Positions 9,132-18,954 of a stretch of DNA of 64,000 bases are shown one piece after another. The stretch covers positions 280,011 to 344,010 of the forward strand of contig NZ_QMFB01000007.1 of the NCBI RefSeq assembly GCF_003285015.1, given 5' to 3'. Positions within the stretch are counted from its first letter, which is position 1. Every line of letters begins with the position of its first letter. A program made the translations under genes and the position numbers. Below the pieces are notes generated by a model. That model was given only the letters and a program-made list of their open reading frames with translations, was not told where the DNA came from and did no database searches. The DNA comes from Paenibacillus contaminans (GTDB lineage Bacteria > Bacillota > Bacilli > Paenibacillales > NBRC-103111).

Positions 9132-10742
9132 GTGTACAAAGTGCTTATCGCCGATGACGAGGAATGGATTCGCGAAGGGTTAAAGACGTTCATAGACTGG
9201 AATAAAATGGGGTTTGCGGTCGTGGGTGAGGCGGAGGACGGGAGGCAGGCTTTGGAGCTGGTGAACGAACTGCAGCCGCATGTTGTGCTGACAGATATTC
9301 GCATGCCGTTCAGCACCGGGATCGAACTGATGGAGAACGTAAGGAAGCATAACAAGACGGTTAAATTCGTCATTTTGAGCGGATTCAATGAGTTCGAATA
9401 TGCGAATGCGGCAATAGACTCGGGGGCTTCGGGGTATTTGCTAAAGCCGATCAATGTGGACAAGCTGAAGGACGTATTCGGCAAGGTCAAGCAAGAATTT
9501 GATTTGTCCGGCATCGAGGATATGAGAAAAAAGCAAGCTTTCAGGCTGCTGCGCGAGGAATTTGTAACCAAGCTGGCGCATGGAAAACCGGAAGTCATGA
9601 AGCAATTGCCGGAACGGGCTGCGGAAGCCGGCGTTTATCTCGGATATAAGGCGTTTACGGTGCTGCTGGTTGAAGTTGACGAGCTGAACCGGATTCTGGC
9701 GAAGTACAGCGCGGCCGATTTGGAGCTTTTGCTGTACGCATTGAAAAATATGGCCGAAGAACTGTTCCAATCCGCAAGCGAGGTATCGTTTTTTAACTGG
9801 CAGAAAGCCGGTTTCGGCATGCTGGTTGCTCATCAAGACGGTACCCCGTACCTCCTTCCTGAAACGGCCGACCTGCTGATTGCGAAAGCGGCGGAATTGT
9901 TAAAGCTCCGCGTTACCATATATATAGGCGCAACAGCCGCTGATCCTTACCGGATTCATGAGTCGTTCCGGCGGGCGGCCGAACTGACGAAGCTGAAGTT
10001 TTTTTACGGGAAAAACCGCCGAATTACAGAGGAAGAGCAAGCTTCCTTCTTGGCCAATGCCCATTCAGCTTGCAACAAACGAACAACGGTTCATGCCGAG
10101 CGCCTGCTTGCTTTGGTGCAGGAAGCGGGAACGGAGGAGATGGGCGAATATGTGGAGACGGCCTTTGCCGGGATTTGGACGAGAGAAGAAGCGGTTGACG
10201 TCTACGCCCAGTTTATGCGGATTGCCGCAAAGCTGAAAGAGAAATATCATCCGCTGTTTTCCCATGTGGAACCGATGAAAGAGCAGGATTTTTTCGATAT
10301 GCGCCATATGGAAACGATGGAAGAGCTGAAAGCTTCCATAAACGAGCTGTATGCCGAAATGATTCGGCGCCTCGGCGCGAAAGGAATCCAAACACCAAAT
10401 AAAATGATGGATCAGCTGATCGCTTTTCTGGAAAGCCATTACGCGGAGGACATCACATTGGAAACGGCGGCCGAGCGCGTGTTTATGCACCCTATGTATG
10501 TAAGCAAATGGTTCAAAAAGGAAACCGGGAAAAACTTCGTCGACTATTTGACGGAAATCCGTATCGCGAAAGCGAAAGAATTTCTCGGCGACTACAGTCT
10601 GAAAATATATGCGGTCAGCGATATGGTCGGGTATAGCGATCCCAAGTATTTCAGCAAGGTTTTCAAGCAGGCGGTCGGGGTAACGCCCAAAGAATACCGC
10701 AAGCTGGTGCTCGGTTATATGGACGATTTATTTGAAATGTGA
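9132..10742 (+). CDS. YesN-like response regulator with AraC-type DNA-binding domain
   Basis: The start is GTG 9132 (MYKVLIADDEEWIREG). 536 aa. Residues 1-125 are a receiver domain with phosphoacceptor D55 in VLTDIRMP, an acidic pocket (ADDEE) and the conserved Lys in YLLKPIN. A variable middle domain of about 250 residues follows. The last 100 residues are two AraC-type helix-turn-helix motifs (LETAAERVFMHPMYVSKWFKKETG, then VGYSDPKYFSKVFKQAVGVTPKEYR). The next gene is its cognate histidine kinase, which starts 13 bases after this stop. In this family the regulator usually activates the adjacent ABC importer, here the genes at 13655-16997. Confidence 0.92.
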   Translation: MYKVLIADDEEWIREGLKTFIDWNKMGFAVVGEAEDGRQALELVNELQPHVVLTDIRMPFSTGIELMENVRKHNKTVKFVILSGFNEFEYANAAIDSGASGYLLKPINVDKLKDVFGKVKQEFDLSGIEDMRKKQAFRLLREEFVTKLAHGKPEVMKQLPERAAEAGVYLGYKAFTVLLVEVDELNRILAKYSAADLELLLYALKNMAEELFQSASEVSFFNWQKAGFGMLVAHQDGTPYLLPETADLLIAKAAELLKLRVTIYIGATAADPYRIHESFRRAAELTKLKFFYGKNRRITEEEQASFLANAHSACNKRTTVHAERLLALVQEAGTEEMGEYVETAFAGIWTREEAVDVYAQFMRIAAKLKEKYHPLFSHVEPMKEQDFFDMRHMETMEELKASINELYAEMIRRLGAKGIQTPNKMMDQLIAFLESHYAEDITLETAAERVFMHPMYVSKWFKKETGKNFVDYLTEIRIAKAKEFLGDYSLKIYAVSDMVGYSDPKYFSKVFKQAVGVTPKEYRKLVLGYMDDLFEM

Positions 10743-10755
10743 GGCGGTGTCCCAG

Positions 10756-13545
10756 ATGCGCTCGATGAAGCTCCGCAGCAAAATCATCGTGTATTCCGTC
10801 GGCGTGCTGCTGCTCAACCTGATTATGATTGGAGTCATTTCCTATAGAATCGCATCGGCGACGATCTATAACGGCATCGTGGACACGAATGCGAGTATTG
10901 CCGGGCAAACGGCGGACAATATCGATTTTGTGCTGCAGGGGATTGAGCGCGAAACGATTAATGCTTTTGAGGGCGTAGATTTCAACCCCTACTTGCAGCC
11001 GGCCTCAAGCGTCGAGGAGATTGTGCGCAACAAGACGGAGATGACGCGAATCATTACGCAGTTCATTAACGTTACGGACGATGTAGAGCAGGTGTATGTG
11101 GTCGGGAAGCAAGGCCAGATGTACTCCAATAAGCTTGCCGGGGAAAATGCGCGATTGGATGAAGCTGCGTTTCGCGCTCTGCTGGAGCAAGGTGACGGCC
11201 GGTTTCAATGGTCGTACACCGTGATGGACAACGATGCCGTCAGCCGCAAATTAATCGGCATCAGCCGCGCCATTTATGACAGCAGCGGGTTATATAACGG
11301 ATTTGTAGTAGCGCTTTTGAAGGAACGCACGTTCGCCAATTTTTATCCCGATGCAAAAACAAAAACGATGATGCTGGTAGACCGACATAACCGGATTATT
11401 TCCGCCAACGATCCTGCGCAGATCGGCCAATTGATGCCCGAACCGCTTGCGGTGCCTGCGGGCGTTCATGAACTCCGCACTCTCGGGCAGGAAACGTTCG
11501 TCGTTTCGGCTATTGAATCCCGGTATACCGGATGGAAGCTGTATATCGCGACGCCCTACGAGGATGTCTTCCATGTATTTTTGACCGATCGAACGGAACT
11601 GGCGTTTCTTACGTTTCTATGCCTGTTGCTGTTTAGCGGGGTGATCGTATTCGCGGCTAACCGCTTGCTTGCGCCGTTTCATCAATTGAACGAAGCGGTC
11701 GACTCCATCAACCGCTCCGCAGCCGCTCCCGCAGCCGGCATCCCTTACTACACGCTCAGTTCCGGATTTTTGGCGCGCGTCCATCTGAAAACGAAGCTGG
11801 CCTTCGTCTTAATGACCTGTATTGTAACGCCCGTTATCCTGCTGATGATACTATCCTATAGCTTCACGCAGTCGCTGGTCGAGAAGAAGATAATTGAAGT
11901 GATTACCATAAACGCGCAGCAAACGATGAAAAGGGTGGCTTCCTATACGGCCAATCTGGAGAAGACGGTTTTCTATTTTTACTATGACGACCCGTTTATT
12001 TCCGCGTTAGGCGGCGGCGTGCCGGTATCGGAGTTTTATTCCGCGCTGGATAAAACCGTTGAGAATGCGTTGAATCGGAAAACGGATATCGTGTACGTCG
12101 ATATTTATAATGCGGACATGCAGCGGCTCTATACGTCCAAAAAACGCAGCGAAAGGTTTATGTACCCCGCAGCGGAGCCGGAAACGATCGAGAAAAACGC
12201 CTGGCTGGATACGTATCGGGACGATTACAAAGACGATCTGATCACGTTCGGCAAAAAGATCGGCGATGTGAGGACCGGTCGTATCGTCGGTTATATTTTT
12301 ATTACGCTTAAAGAGAAGGAGTTGGCAAAGCTTTATAGCGGAACGCGAACGGAAGGGAACGAATTTTTCGTGATCAACGGTGGCAATCGGATCATGTCGC
12401 ATGCCAATAAACACAAGATCGGGGCGCTGCTTGCGCCGGAGCTGGCGAGTTATATAGATCCAACGGCCTATGAAGGGAAAGCGGTTAGAGACGCTAAAGA
12501 CGGTGAGGTCGTCAGTTACGCCGACATCGGCAATTCGGGATGGAAGCTCGTCAACGTAGCGTCTTTAAGGTCGGCGAAAGAGAGTATGGAAAAAATATTG
12601 CTCTACGACTTGCTCGTCCTGCTCGCCAGCATATTGTCCATCGGGATTTTCGTCATTCGCTATACGGGACGCATCGGCAGGCCGATCAATCAATTGACTG
12701 CCCAGGTGGTCCGTCTGGCCGAACAATATGTCGGCGACTACGAGCAGGCGCGCGTAGCCGGAGACGAGATCGAGCAATTGCGGAGCAACGTGTATTTGAT
12801 GATTTCGAAAATCGACACGTTGATTAAGGAAGTATACGAAATCCGGCTCAAGAAGAACGAAGCGGAATTAAAGCAGAAGGAAGCGGAGCTGATTACGCTG
12901 CAGTCGCAAATCAATCCGCATTTTCTTTACAACACCCTTGAAGTCATCCGCTGGAAGGCGGCCTTCCAGATTGGCGGCGACAATGAAGTGTCCGATCTGG
13001 TGGCGACGTTGTCCGAATATTTCCGGCTCAGCTTGAGTCAAGGCAGACGAACGATTACGCTGGCGGAAGAGCTGGAGCATGTGAACCGGTATATCAAAAT
13101 TATGAGCCACCGGTACAGGGATAAGATCGAGTTCAAATGCGAGGCTTCGGCTGCCGCTTTGACCTGTATCGTCCCGAAAATCACGCTGCAGCCGATTGTC
13201 GAAAATGCTTTGTACCACGGGATCAAGCTGCGGAGCGGCAAAGGAACGATCGCGATTGAAGCGGCAGTGGAGCGGGATGAACTGCGGATTACAGTGACGG
13301 ACGACGGGATCGGCATGGATGAAGAAGGGCTTGCGCGATTGAGTGCACATATTGCCAAGAACGAGGCGCCGGGAGCCGATTACGGCAAAGGGGGCTACGG
13401 GCTGCAAAATATTCAGCAGCGGATTGCCATGCTGTACGGCAGCCAATACGGGCTTGCGATCGCCAGCGCCGCGAACGAGGGAACTTCCGTGACGATCCGT
13501 ATGCCGGTGCAGGAGAGCGGCTCCAGCAGTGGCGAAAACGGTTAA
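10756..13545 (+). CDS. Histidine kinase with two tandem extracellular sensor modules
   Basis: ATG 10756 is chosen over 10732 because the latter overlaps the previous stop and GAGG (10741-10744) lies upstream of 10756. About 929 aa, far longer than the 580-600 aa usual for YesM-type kinases. There are four membrane segments, near 10-32, 281-303, 345-368 and 615-637. The first pair brackets one Cache-like extracellular domain and the second pair brackets another (YFYYDDPFISAL to NSGWKLVNV). Then come HAMP (about 640-690), a His_kinase domain with H722 in INPHFLYNTL, and a HATPase with VENALYHG and DDGIGMD. It appears to be a fusion or internal duplication of the sensor part. It pairs with the regulator at 9132 and lies upstream of the importer genes. 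Confidence 0.9.
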   Translation: MRSMKLRSKIIVYSVGVLLLNLIMIGVISYRIASATIYNGIVDTNASIAGQTADNIDFVLQGIERETINAFEGVDFNPYLQPASSVEEIVRNKTEMTRIITQFINVTDDVEQVYVVGKQGQMYSNKLAGENARLDEAAFRALLEQGDGRFQWSYTVMDNDAVSRKLIGISRAIYDSSGLYNGFVVALLKERTFANFYPDAKTKTMMLVDRHNRIISANDPAQIGQLMPEPLAVPAGVHELRTLGQETFVVSAIESRYTGWKLYIATPYEDVFHVFLTDRTELAFLTFLCLLLFSGVIVFAANRLLAPFHQLNEAVDSINRSAAAPAAGIPYYTLSSGFLARVHLKTKLAFVLMTCIVTPVILLMILSYSFTQSLVEKKIIEVITINAQQTMKRVASYTANLEKTVFYFYYDDPFISALGGGVPVSEFYSALDKTVENALNRKTDIVYVDIYNADMQRLYTSKKRSERFMYPAAEPETIEKNAWLDTYRDDYKDDLITFGKKIGDVRTGRIVGYIFITLKEKELAKLYSGTRTEGNEFFVINGGNRIMSHANKHKIGALLAPELASYIDPTAYEGKAVRDAKDGEVVSYADIGNSGWKLVNVASLRSAKESMEKILLYDLLVLLASILSIGIFVIRYTGRIGRPINQLTAQVVRLAEQYVGDYEQARVAGDEIEQLRSNVYLMISKIDTLIKEVYEIRLKKNEAELKQKEAELITLQSQINPHFLYNTLEVIRWKAAFQIGGDNEVSDLVATLSEYFRLSLSQGRRTITLAEELEHVNRYIKIMSHRYRDKIEFKCEASAAALTCIVPKITLQPIVENALYHGIKLRSGKGTIAIEAAVERDELRITVTDDGIGMDEEGLARLSAHIAKNEAPGADYGKGGYGLQNIQQRIAMLYGSQYGLAIASAANEGTSVTIRMPVQESGSSSGENG

Positions 13546-13654
13546 AATACTCGACCATTTGTTAAACCGCGCTCATTTTTGTACCGGGCGACTGTTCCTA
13601 TAATAAAGGTGTACCTCGAAAGAGGCGCACATTATGCTAGGGGGAATGCAGAAT

Positions 13655-15151
13655 ATGAAGAGATGGTTAAGCTTCAAACTGGCGGTTGTATTTTCGCTTG
13701 TCTGCCTGCTCGTTATTTCCGGCTGCAGCTTCGGGGACCCGAAGCCATCGGAATCGGGACAAACGGTGTCGCCGAGTGCAGCATCAACGCAAGCACCGAC
13801 TGGCGATGAAAAGGAGAAGCCGCAGACGGGAATCGCGCTGGATCCGAATAAGAAAGTGAAGCTGCGCTATTACACCGCGTCCGCCTACGATCAGGTCGAA
13901 TTCGATGCGGCTTATCCGGAGTGGCAGAAGCTGCATCCGAACATCGAGGTGGAGCTCGTGCTCGTTTCGGGCAGCGACTTCGCTACAAGCGTCAAAATGG
14001 CGACGATCGCCGGAGAGCAGGTCGATGTCATTTATACGGGAACCAACGATATTGAGCGCGCAAGCCCGGATAGCTTATATTTGCCGCTTGACGATTTCGT
14101 CAAGAGAGACGGTTGGGATTTAGCTGGGGAATTTGGCGATTACACGAATCAGTTTGTTGTTAGCGGGAAGCTGTACGGGATTCCGCGCGCTGTAGCGCCG
14201 GACGGCGTCTGGTACAACAAAAAGCAATTTGAGGAAGCAGGCTTGCCCGACCCATCTTCCGGCGATTGGACATGGGAGCAATTTTTTGAAACCGCCAAGA
14301 AGCTGACGAAGTACGACGACAAAGGGAAAATTATACGCTACGGCGTTCAGGATTGGAATTTCGGAACCGGCTCTTTGGCGGACACCGCCCAGAAAATTGC
14401 CTTGTACAGCGGCTGGGAAATGCTGAAGGAGGACGGTTCGTTCAATCCGGATTGGACGAATTTCAAGAAAGCGGTTGACATGCTGTATCGGGCTGTATAT
14501 GTGGATAAGTCGATGGCAAGTCCCGCCGAATTGACGGCGAAAAATCTGCATTGGCAAAACGATTATTACAAAGGCGTCAACTCGATGGGCATCGGCGGCC
14601 GCAATGGCGCGATATTCCAGGACTTGGCGGTCGAGTACGGCCAATTGACGGCGGAAGAAGACGCTGCGGGCTACCATACGTTAGCGCCTATGCCAAGATG
14701 GGATGCAAGCTCGCCGAAAAAGCAAGCATTCGAAACGGTTGTCGGCGATTCCATATCCAGGCTGACGAAAAATCCGGATGCGGCTTATACCTTCATTAAA
14801 TGGCATGCCACGAAATCGATCGAGCTTGCCTCCAAGGTCGCTCACCGGATGCCGGCGTCCAAGAAGCTGGACAAGAATACGCTGCTGGAAAATTGGCGTT
14901 ATTTCAACAATAAGGACGGCAAGCTGACGCAAGGCAAAGAGCGGAACGATCTTTACAGCAGAATGATGGACCCGGAAATCAAGCCGATCTACGCCAAAAA
15001 CTCGATTAAATATGCATACGCGGCGAAAATGAAAATCGAGTTGGAGAAGCATTTGTCGCTTTTGTTCGCGAATGAAACCAAGCTGGACGAAACGATCGAA
15101 AACGCCAAAATCGCGGCCTTCAAAATTTACGAAGCGGAAACGAAAAAATAA
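13655..15151 (+). CDS. Extracellular solute-binding lipoprotein (family 1, sugar ABC importer)
   Basis: ATG 13655 is preferred because the AGGGGG site (13639-13644) lies 10 bases upstream; ATGs at 13634 and 13646 are before or too close to it. About 498 aa. The signal peptide ends in a lipobox LVISGC with C24 as the lipidated residue, then an acidic/Ser linker. The body is the family-1 sugar-binding fold (LRYYTASAYDQVEF, then WYNKKQFEEAGLP and GVQDWNFGTGS). It would deliver oligosaccharides to the permeases directly downstream. No ATPase gene is present; such importers normally share an MsmX-type ATPase encoded elsewhere. Confidence 0.92.
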   Translation: MKRWLSFKLAVVFSLVCLLVISGCSFGDPKPSESGQTVSPSAASTQAPTGDEKEKPQTGIALDPNKKVKLRYYTASAYDQVEFDAAYPEWQKLHPNIEVELVLVSGSDFATSVKMATIAGEQVDVIYTGTNDIERASPDSLYLPLDDFVKRDGWDLAGEFGDYTNQFVVSGKLYGIPRAVAPDGVWYNKKQFEEAGLPDPSSGDWTWEQFFETAKKLTKYDDKGKIIRYGVQDWNFGTGSLADTAQKIALYSGWEMLKEDGSFNPDWTNFKKAVDMLYRAVYVDKSMASPAELTAKNLHWQNDYYKGVNSMGIGGRNGAIFQDLAVEYGQLTAEEDAAGYHTLAPMPRWDASSPKKQAFETVVGDSISRLTKNPDAAYTFIKWHATKSIELASKVAHRMPASKKLDKNTLLENWRYFNNKDGKLTQGKERNDLYSRMMDPEIKPIYAKNSIKYAYAAKMKIELEKHLSLLFANETKLDETIENAKIAAFKIYEAETKK

Positions 15152-15224
15152 GTCAAGCGGAGTCGCCTCAAATCCGCGTATACAAGGCGATTGACGGCTT
15201 GCCTCCAAAAACGGCGGTGGTGGC

Positions 15225-16127
15225 ATGAGAAACGGGCATGTACTGACAAAGAGAAAGTTAAAGAAGGCCGTTGAGGGATATTTGTTTATTTTGCCTAATT
15301 TGGCCGGGTTCCTTATATTTACGTTTTTTTCGATCGGTTTCTCATTGATCGTCAGCTTTACCAATTGGGATTTTACGACCGGACTGGACAACATGAGCTT
15401 TAACGGTCTCGATAATTTCAAGAAGATGCTGGACGATCGCTGGTTTATCGATTCCATGCTTAATATTTTGTACTTTGCTGCGTTTGTTCCTTTGCAAATT
15501 TTGCTGGCGCTTATCCTTGCCTTTATTATCAACGAAAGCGTTTTCTTCAGCAAAACGATTCGCACGGCATTGTTCCTGCCTTATGTAACGAATACAGTCA
15601 TCATTGCGCTTGTTTGGGGAATGCTGCTGAACCCTGGGGAAGGGATCATTAACGGCATGCTTCGGATGTTCGGGATTGACGATCCTCCCGGATGGCTCGG
15701 TAGCAGCGCTTGGGTCAAGCCGGCGGTTATCCTCATGACGACCTGGTCGGGGCTTGGGTTAAACGTCATTTTGTTTCTGTCCGGACTGGTTGGGATCTCC
15801 AAAGAGATATACGAATCGGCGGAGATTGACGGTGTCAAGCCGCTCTCCAAGTTCTGGCATATTACGTTCCCGCTTATTTCGCCGACGACCTTCTTTGTTG
15901 TCATTACTTCGGTGATCGGCGTGTTTCAAGCTTGGTCGCACATTCAGATTTTGACCGGCGGCGGTCCGGGAAGCTCAAGCACGGTTATCGGATATTACAT
16001 CTACAAAGCCGCATTCGAGTTCGGCCAGATGGGGTACGCTTCGGCGATGGCCTGGGTATTATTCGTTGTCGTGTTTGTTTTCACCTTGCTGCAATGGCGT
16101 CTACAAAAAAAATGGGTCCATTATTGA
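15225..16127 (+). CDS. Sugar ABC transporter permease, UgpA/LplB type
   Basis: 300 aa, ATG 15225. About six membrane helices (ILPNLAGFLIFTFFSIGFSLIVSF at the start, VLFVVVFVFTLLQW at the end). The cytoplasmic EAA loop is EIYESAEIDGVKPLSKFWHI, which contacts the ATPase. This is the first of two permease subunits between the binding protein and the second permease. Together they import the ligand recognised by the lipoprotein at 13655. Confidence 0.93.
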   Translation: MRNGHVLTKRKLKKAVEGYLFILPNLAGFLIFTFFSIGFSLIVSFTNWDFTTGLDNMSFNGLDNFKKMLDDRWFIDSMLNILYFAAFVPLQILLALILAFIINESVFFSKTIRTALFLPYVTNTVIIALVWGMLLNPGEGIINGMLRMFGIDDPPGWLGSSAWVKPAVILMTTWSGLGLNVILFLSGLVGISKEIYESAEIDGVKPLSKFWHITFPLISPTTFFVVITSVIGVFQAWSHIQILTGGGPGSSSTVIGYYIYKAAFEFGQMGYASAMAWVLFVVVFVFTLLQWRLQKKWVHY

Positions 16128-16151
16128 GGCCGTTAGCGGAGGTGACAAACC

Positions 16152-16997
16152 GTGACAAAACGATTGCTTATCGGGAAGCTGACGCGAACGCTTATTTTGC
16201 TGGCATTCAGTTTCGGCATGGTATATCCGTTCCTGTGGATGACGGCGGCCTCGTTCACGGCGGAGCGGAGCATTTTTGAATTCCCGTTCTCCATGATTCC
16301 GAATCCGGTAAACTGGGACGGTTACAAGGCGGTATGGATTAAGCCGGTGCTCGGTTCTTCCATGTGGCTTTATTATTGGAACAGCATCAAAGTGACGGGC
16401 ATCGCCATGGTCGGCGCGCTGATCACCTGTTCGTTCGCGGGGTACGCTTACGCAAGAATGCATTTTCCGGGGCGGAACATCATCTTCCTGCTGCTGCTGG
16501 CGACGATGATGATCCCCTCGCAGGTCGTTATGCTACCCAACTTTATGATTTATAAAGAGCTCGGACTCGTCAACACGCATGCGGCGATCTGGCTGGGCGC
16601 TTGTTTGGGCTCTCCGTTCGGGACCTTTTTGTTTAAGCAATATTTCTCGACTCTGCCAAAGGAATTAAATGAAGCGGCGGAGATTGACGGAGCGGGGCAT
16701 TTTCGGATTTTTACCCGCATTATGCTGCCGCTGGCGAAGCCTGTTATTGCCACGATGATTATATTCAATTTTATCGGGTATTGGAACAACTACGAAGGCG
16801 CGCTGATCTATTTGCGGTCGCCTGAGCTGTACACGCTGCCGCTCGCGCTGAAAATGATGTCGGAGGACAAATACTTTGTCCAATATGCAGGGGTTATGGC
16901 AGGCTCGGTAAGTGCCGCATTGCCTATTCTGATCGTATTTATTGCGATGCAAAAGCATTTTATTCAAGGCATAGCGTTCGGCGGCGTGAAGGGTTAG
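16152..16997 (+). CDS. Sugar ABC transporter permease, UgpE type
   Basis: The start is GTG 16152 with GGAGGTGA just upstream. 281 aa. Six membrane segments and the EAA motif ELNEAAEIDGAGHFRIFTRI. The C-terminus PILIVFIAMQKHFIQGIAFGGVKG is typical of this subunit. It lies 24 bases after the first permease, so both are on one transcript. Substrate is probably an oligosaccharide released by secreted enzymes. Confidence 0.93.
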   Translation: MTKRLLIGKLTRTLILLAFSFGMVYPFLWMTAASFTAERSIFEFPFSMIPNPVNWDGYKAVWIKPVLGSSMWLYYWNSIKVTGIAMVGALITCSFAGYAYARMHFPGRNIIFLLLLATMMIPSQVVMLPNFMIYKELGLVNTHAAIWLGACLGSPFGTFLFKQYFSTLPKELNEAAEIDGAGHFRIFTRIMLPLAKPVIATMIIFNFIGYWNNYEGALIYLRSPELYTLPLALKMMSEDKYFVQYAGVMAGSVSAALPILIVFIAMQKHFIQGIAFGGVKG

Positions 16998-17183
16998 CAG
17001 GATGGAAGGATAGGAGAAGAAAGCTAACAGAATTGCTGAATGGCTGTTTATTCGGCGGCCCAGGGGAATGTGCTTTCTGAATCTTCTGTGTCGAAACGAT
17101 TGGTCGGGAGCGGGATGGTGCGTGGCGCAAAACTGGCGACGTGCCGCTCCTGCCGCAGCATAGGCGGAAAACGGAGGAATAGG

Positions 17184-18794
17184 ATGAGACAGAGTCAGGA
17201 GAAAAATGCGGGATGTATCGGATATTGGCCGCTAGGAACGGATAGCAAAGACTATAGCGGGTTGGGGCGGCACGGTGCGGCCAAAGGCAATTTGACGTAC
17301 GAGGAAGGGGCCGTGTTTGACGGCGTTTCGGCGGCGGTGGAGCTGCCGGATATTCCGGAAACCGACGGAAGTAGGCCGTTCACCTTGTCGCTTGAGTTTG
17401 AAGTGAATGACGGGAAGGGGTTTTTCCCAGGCGGACTCGCGAGCCGATATTCGGAAACGGCGATGGAAGGATGGCATCTGTCCGTGCTGAGCCAGGCGGG
17501 GGTGACGTCGAGTCAGCCGAACTGGCGTAACGCGCAGTTCGGCTGGAGCAGCGGAAAGTCGCCGATCCGTTGGAAAGATTGGGGGAGTCCGGGCGACTGC
17601 CGGTATATCTGTTCCATGTGCGTATACAAGGACAGTTTGTACGTAGGGACGTTCGACGACGCTTCCGACAATCGCGGCCATGTGTACCGTCTCGGTAAGG
17701 ACGGCGTCTGGACCGATTGCGGCACTCCCGACAACAGCAACTCGGTCTGGTCGATGGCGGAGTACAACGGGAAGCTGTATATCGGCACGATGAAGTACCG
17801 GGCATCCGGCTCGGCGCTGCCCGAATCGCCCAATCAGGAGCGGGGCGGCAGCATTTACCGGTATGAAGGCGGCAAGAAATGGACGCTGTTCGCCCGGTTG
17901 CCTGTAGAGAACAATGACAGCGTCGGCGCGCTCACCGTCTATGACGGCAAGCTGATCGCGATGTCGTTTTACCCGTACGGTACTTTTGCGTTCAGCGAAG
18001 ACGGTTCCTGCGAATCGCTCGGCTCTCCGGGGCCGGAAGGCAAGACGCGGACGATGACGCTGTCGCCGTTCCGGGGCCAATTGTTCATCGGCTGCAACGA
18101 GAAGCAAGGCGTATCGGCGAGAACGCTTGACGAGCCATGGGCCGACAGCGGCGCCGTGGCAAAATGCGATCAGGTCTATTGCTTCTCGGTGTTCCATAAC
18201 GAACTGTTGACGGGTATCTGGCCAGAGGCGCGAATGCTGCGGTATGAGCAGGGGAAAGACTGGAGCGATTTCGGTCTGATGGGGGCGGAGAAAGAGGTCA
18301 TGGGCATCTCCGTCTTTAATGGCAAGCTGTACGGCGGGACGCTGCCAGGCGGCCATGTGTACCGCTACGCCGGCGGCGGCCATGAGTGGGAACTGATCGG
18401 CGTGCTGGAGCAGCCGGACCCGAATATTTTGTATCGCCGGGTTTGGACGATGGCGGTGTACGACGGGCAATTATTTGCCGGAACGCTGCCGGGCGGCAAA
18501 GTATGGAGCCTGACGCATGACCCGCTGGCGACCGCAGATGCGAGCCTGTCCGATGGGTGGCACCGGGCGACAGCAGTGTATGATCGGGAGCGGCTCTCGC
18601 TCTATATTGACGGGGAGCTCGCGTCTACAGTTGCGGTTCCACCGCAGGCCAGCGACGAATCCGGCCCCGCCTCCGCGCTGTCGGCGAGCGGTTTCCCGTT
18701 CGTGCTGGGCAAAGGGCCGCAATGCCACTTCTCCGGACGTATTCGCGAGGTTAAGCTGTTCGACCGGGCGCTCGCTGCGAGCGAGATCAGGTAA
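17184..18794 (+). CDS. LamG-like domain split by an inserted beta-propeller
   Basis: ATG 17184 has GGAGGA (17173-17178) 5 bases upstream; the longer ORF from 17040 has no such signal. About 536 aa. Residues 10-110 (CIGYWPLGTDSKDYSG, VFDGVSAAVELP) are the first half of a concanavalin/LamG sandwich. Residues 448-536 (LSDGWHRATAVYDRERLSLY, then FSGRIREVKLFDRAL) are the second half. Between them are 5-6 kelch-like blades with YNGKLYIGT, FNGKLYGGTLPGG and YDGQLFAGTLPGG. No signal peptide or anchor is visible, so it looks cytoplasmic, unusual for carbohydrate-binding folds. It follows the permease genes by about 190 bases and may handle the imported glycan. Enzymatic role unknown. Confidence 0.78.
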   Translation: MRQSQEKNAGCIGYWPLGTDSKDYSGLGRHGAAKGNLTYEEGAVFDGVSAAVELPDIPETDGSRPFTLSLEFEVNDGKGFFPGGLASRYSETAMEGWHLSVLSQAGVTSSQPNWRNAQFGWSSGKSPIRWKDWGSPGDCRYICSMCVYKDSLYVGTFDDASDNRGHVYRLGKDGVWTDCGTPDNSNSVWSMAEYNGKLYIGTMKYRASGSALPESPNQERGGSIYRYEGGKKWTLFARLPVENNDSVGALTVYDGKLIAMSFYPYGTFAFSEDGSCESLGSPGPEGKTRTMTLSPFRGQLFIGCNEKQGVSARTLDEPWADSGAVAKCDQVYCFSVFHNELLTGIWPEARMLRYEQGKDWSDFGLMGAEKEVMGISVFNGKLYGGTLPGGHVYRYAGGGHEWELIGVLEQPDPNILYRRVWTMAVYDGQLFAGTLPGGKVWSLTHDPLATADASLSDGWHRATAVYDRERLSLYIDGELASTVAVPPQASDESGPASALSASGFPFVLGKGPQCHFSGRIREVKLFDRALAASEIR

Positions 18795-18842
18795 CGTTAG
18801 AAGAATAACAGCCTCACGCCGGAAAGGTGAGCGGTTGAACGC

Positions 18843-18870
18843 GACGGCAGCCTTATTGCAGGCTGCCGTC
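18843..18870 (+). terminator. GC-rich hairpin between 17184-18794 and 18955-22908
   Basis: GACGGCAGCC and GGCTGCCGTC form a perfect 10-bp stem around an 8-base loop. There is no T tract. It may attenuate or terminate transcription, or stabilise the upstream mRNA. Similar GGCAGCC/GGCTGCC stems recur at 28178-28214 and near 51935. Confidence 0.5.
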
Positions 18871-18954
18871 ATTCGCGTCGGCCGCGGCCGCGATGCGGTA
18901 CATAACGGCCGCATTCCGTTGTAGTTAAAGCTAAATGGACCGAAGGAGATGAAC

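Noticed and set aside
17232..18470. Long minus-strand open frame of 412 codons
   Set aside because: It lies wholly opposite the LamG-propeller gene, has composition typical of an antisense shadow in GC-rich coding DNA, and no ribosome site or recognisable domain.
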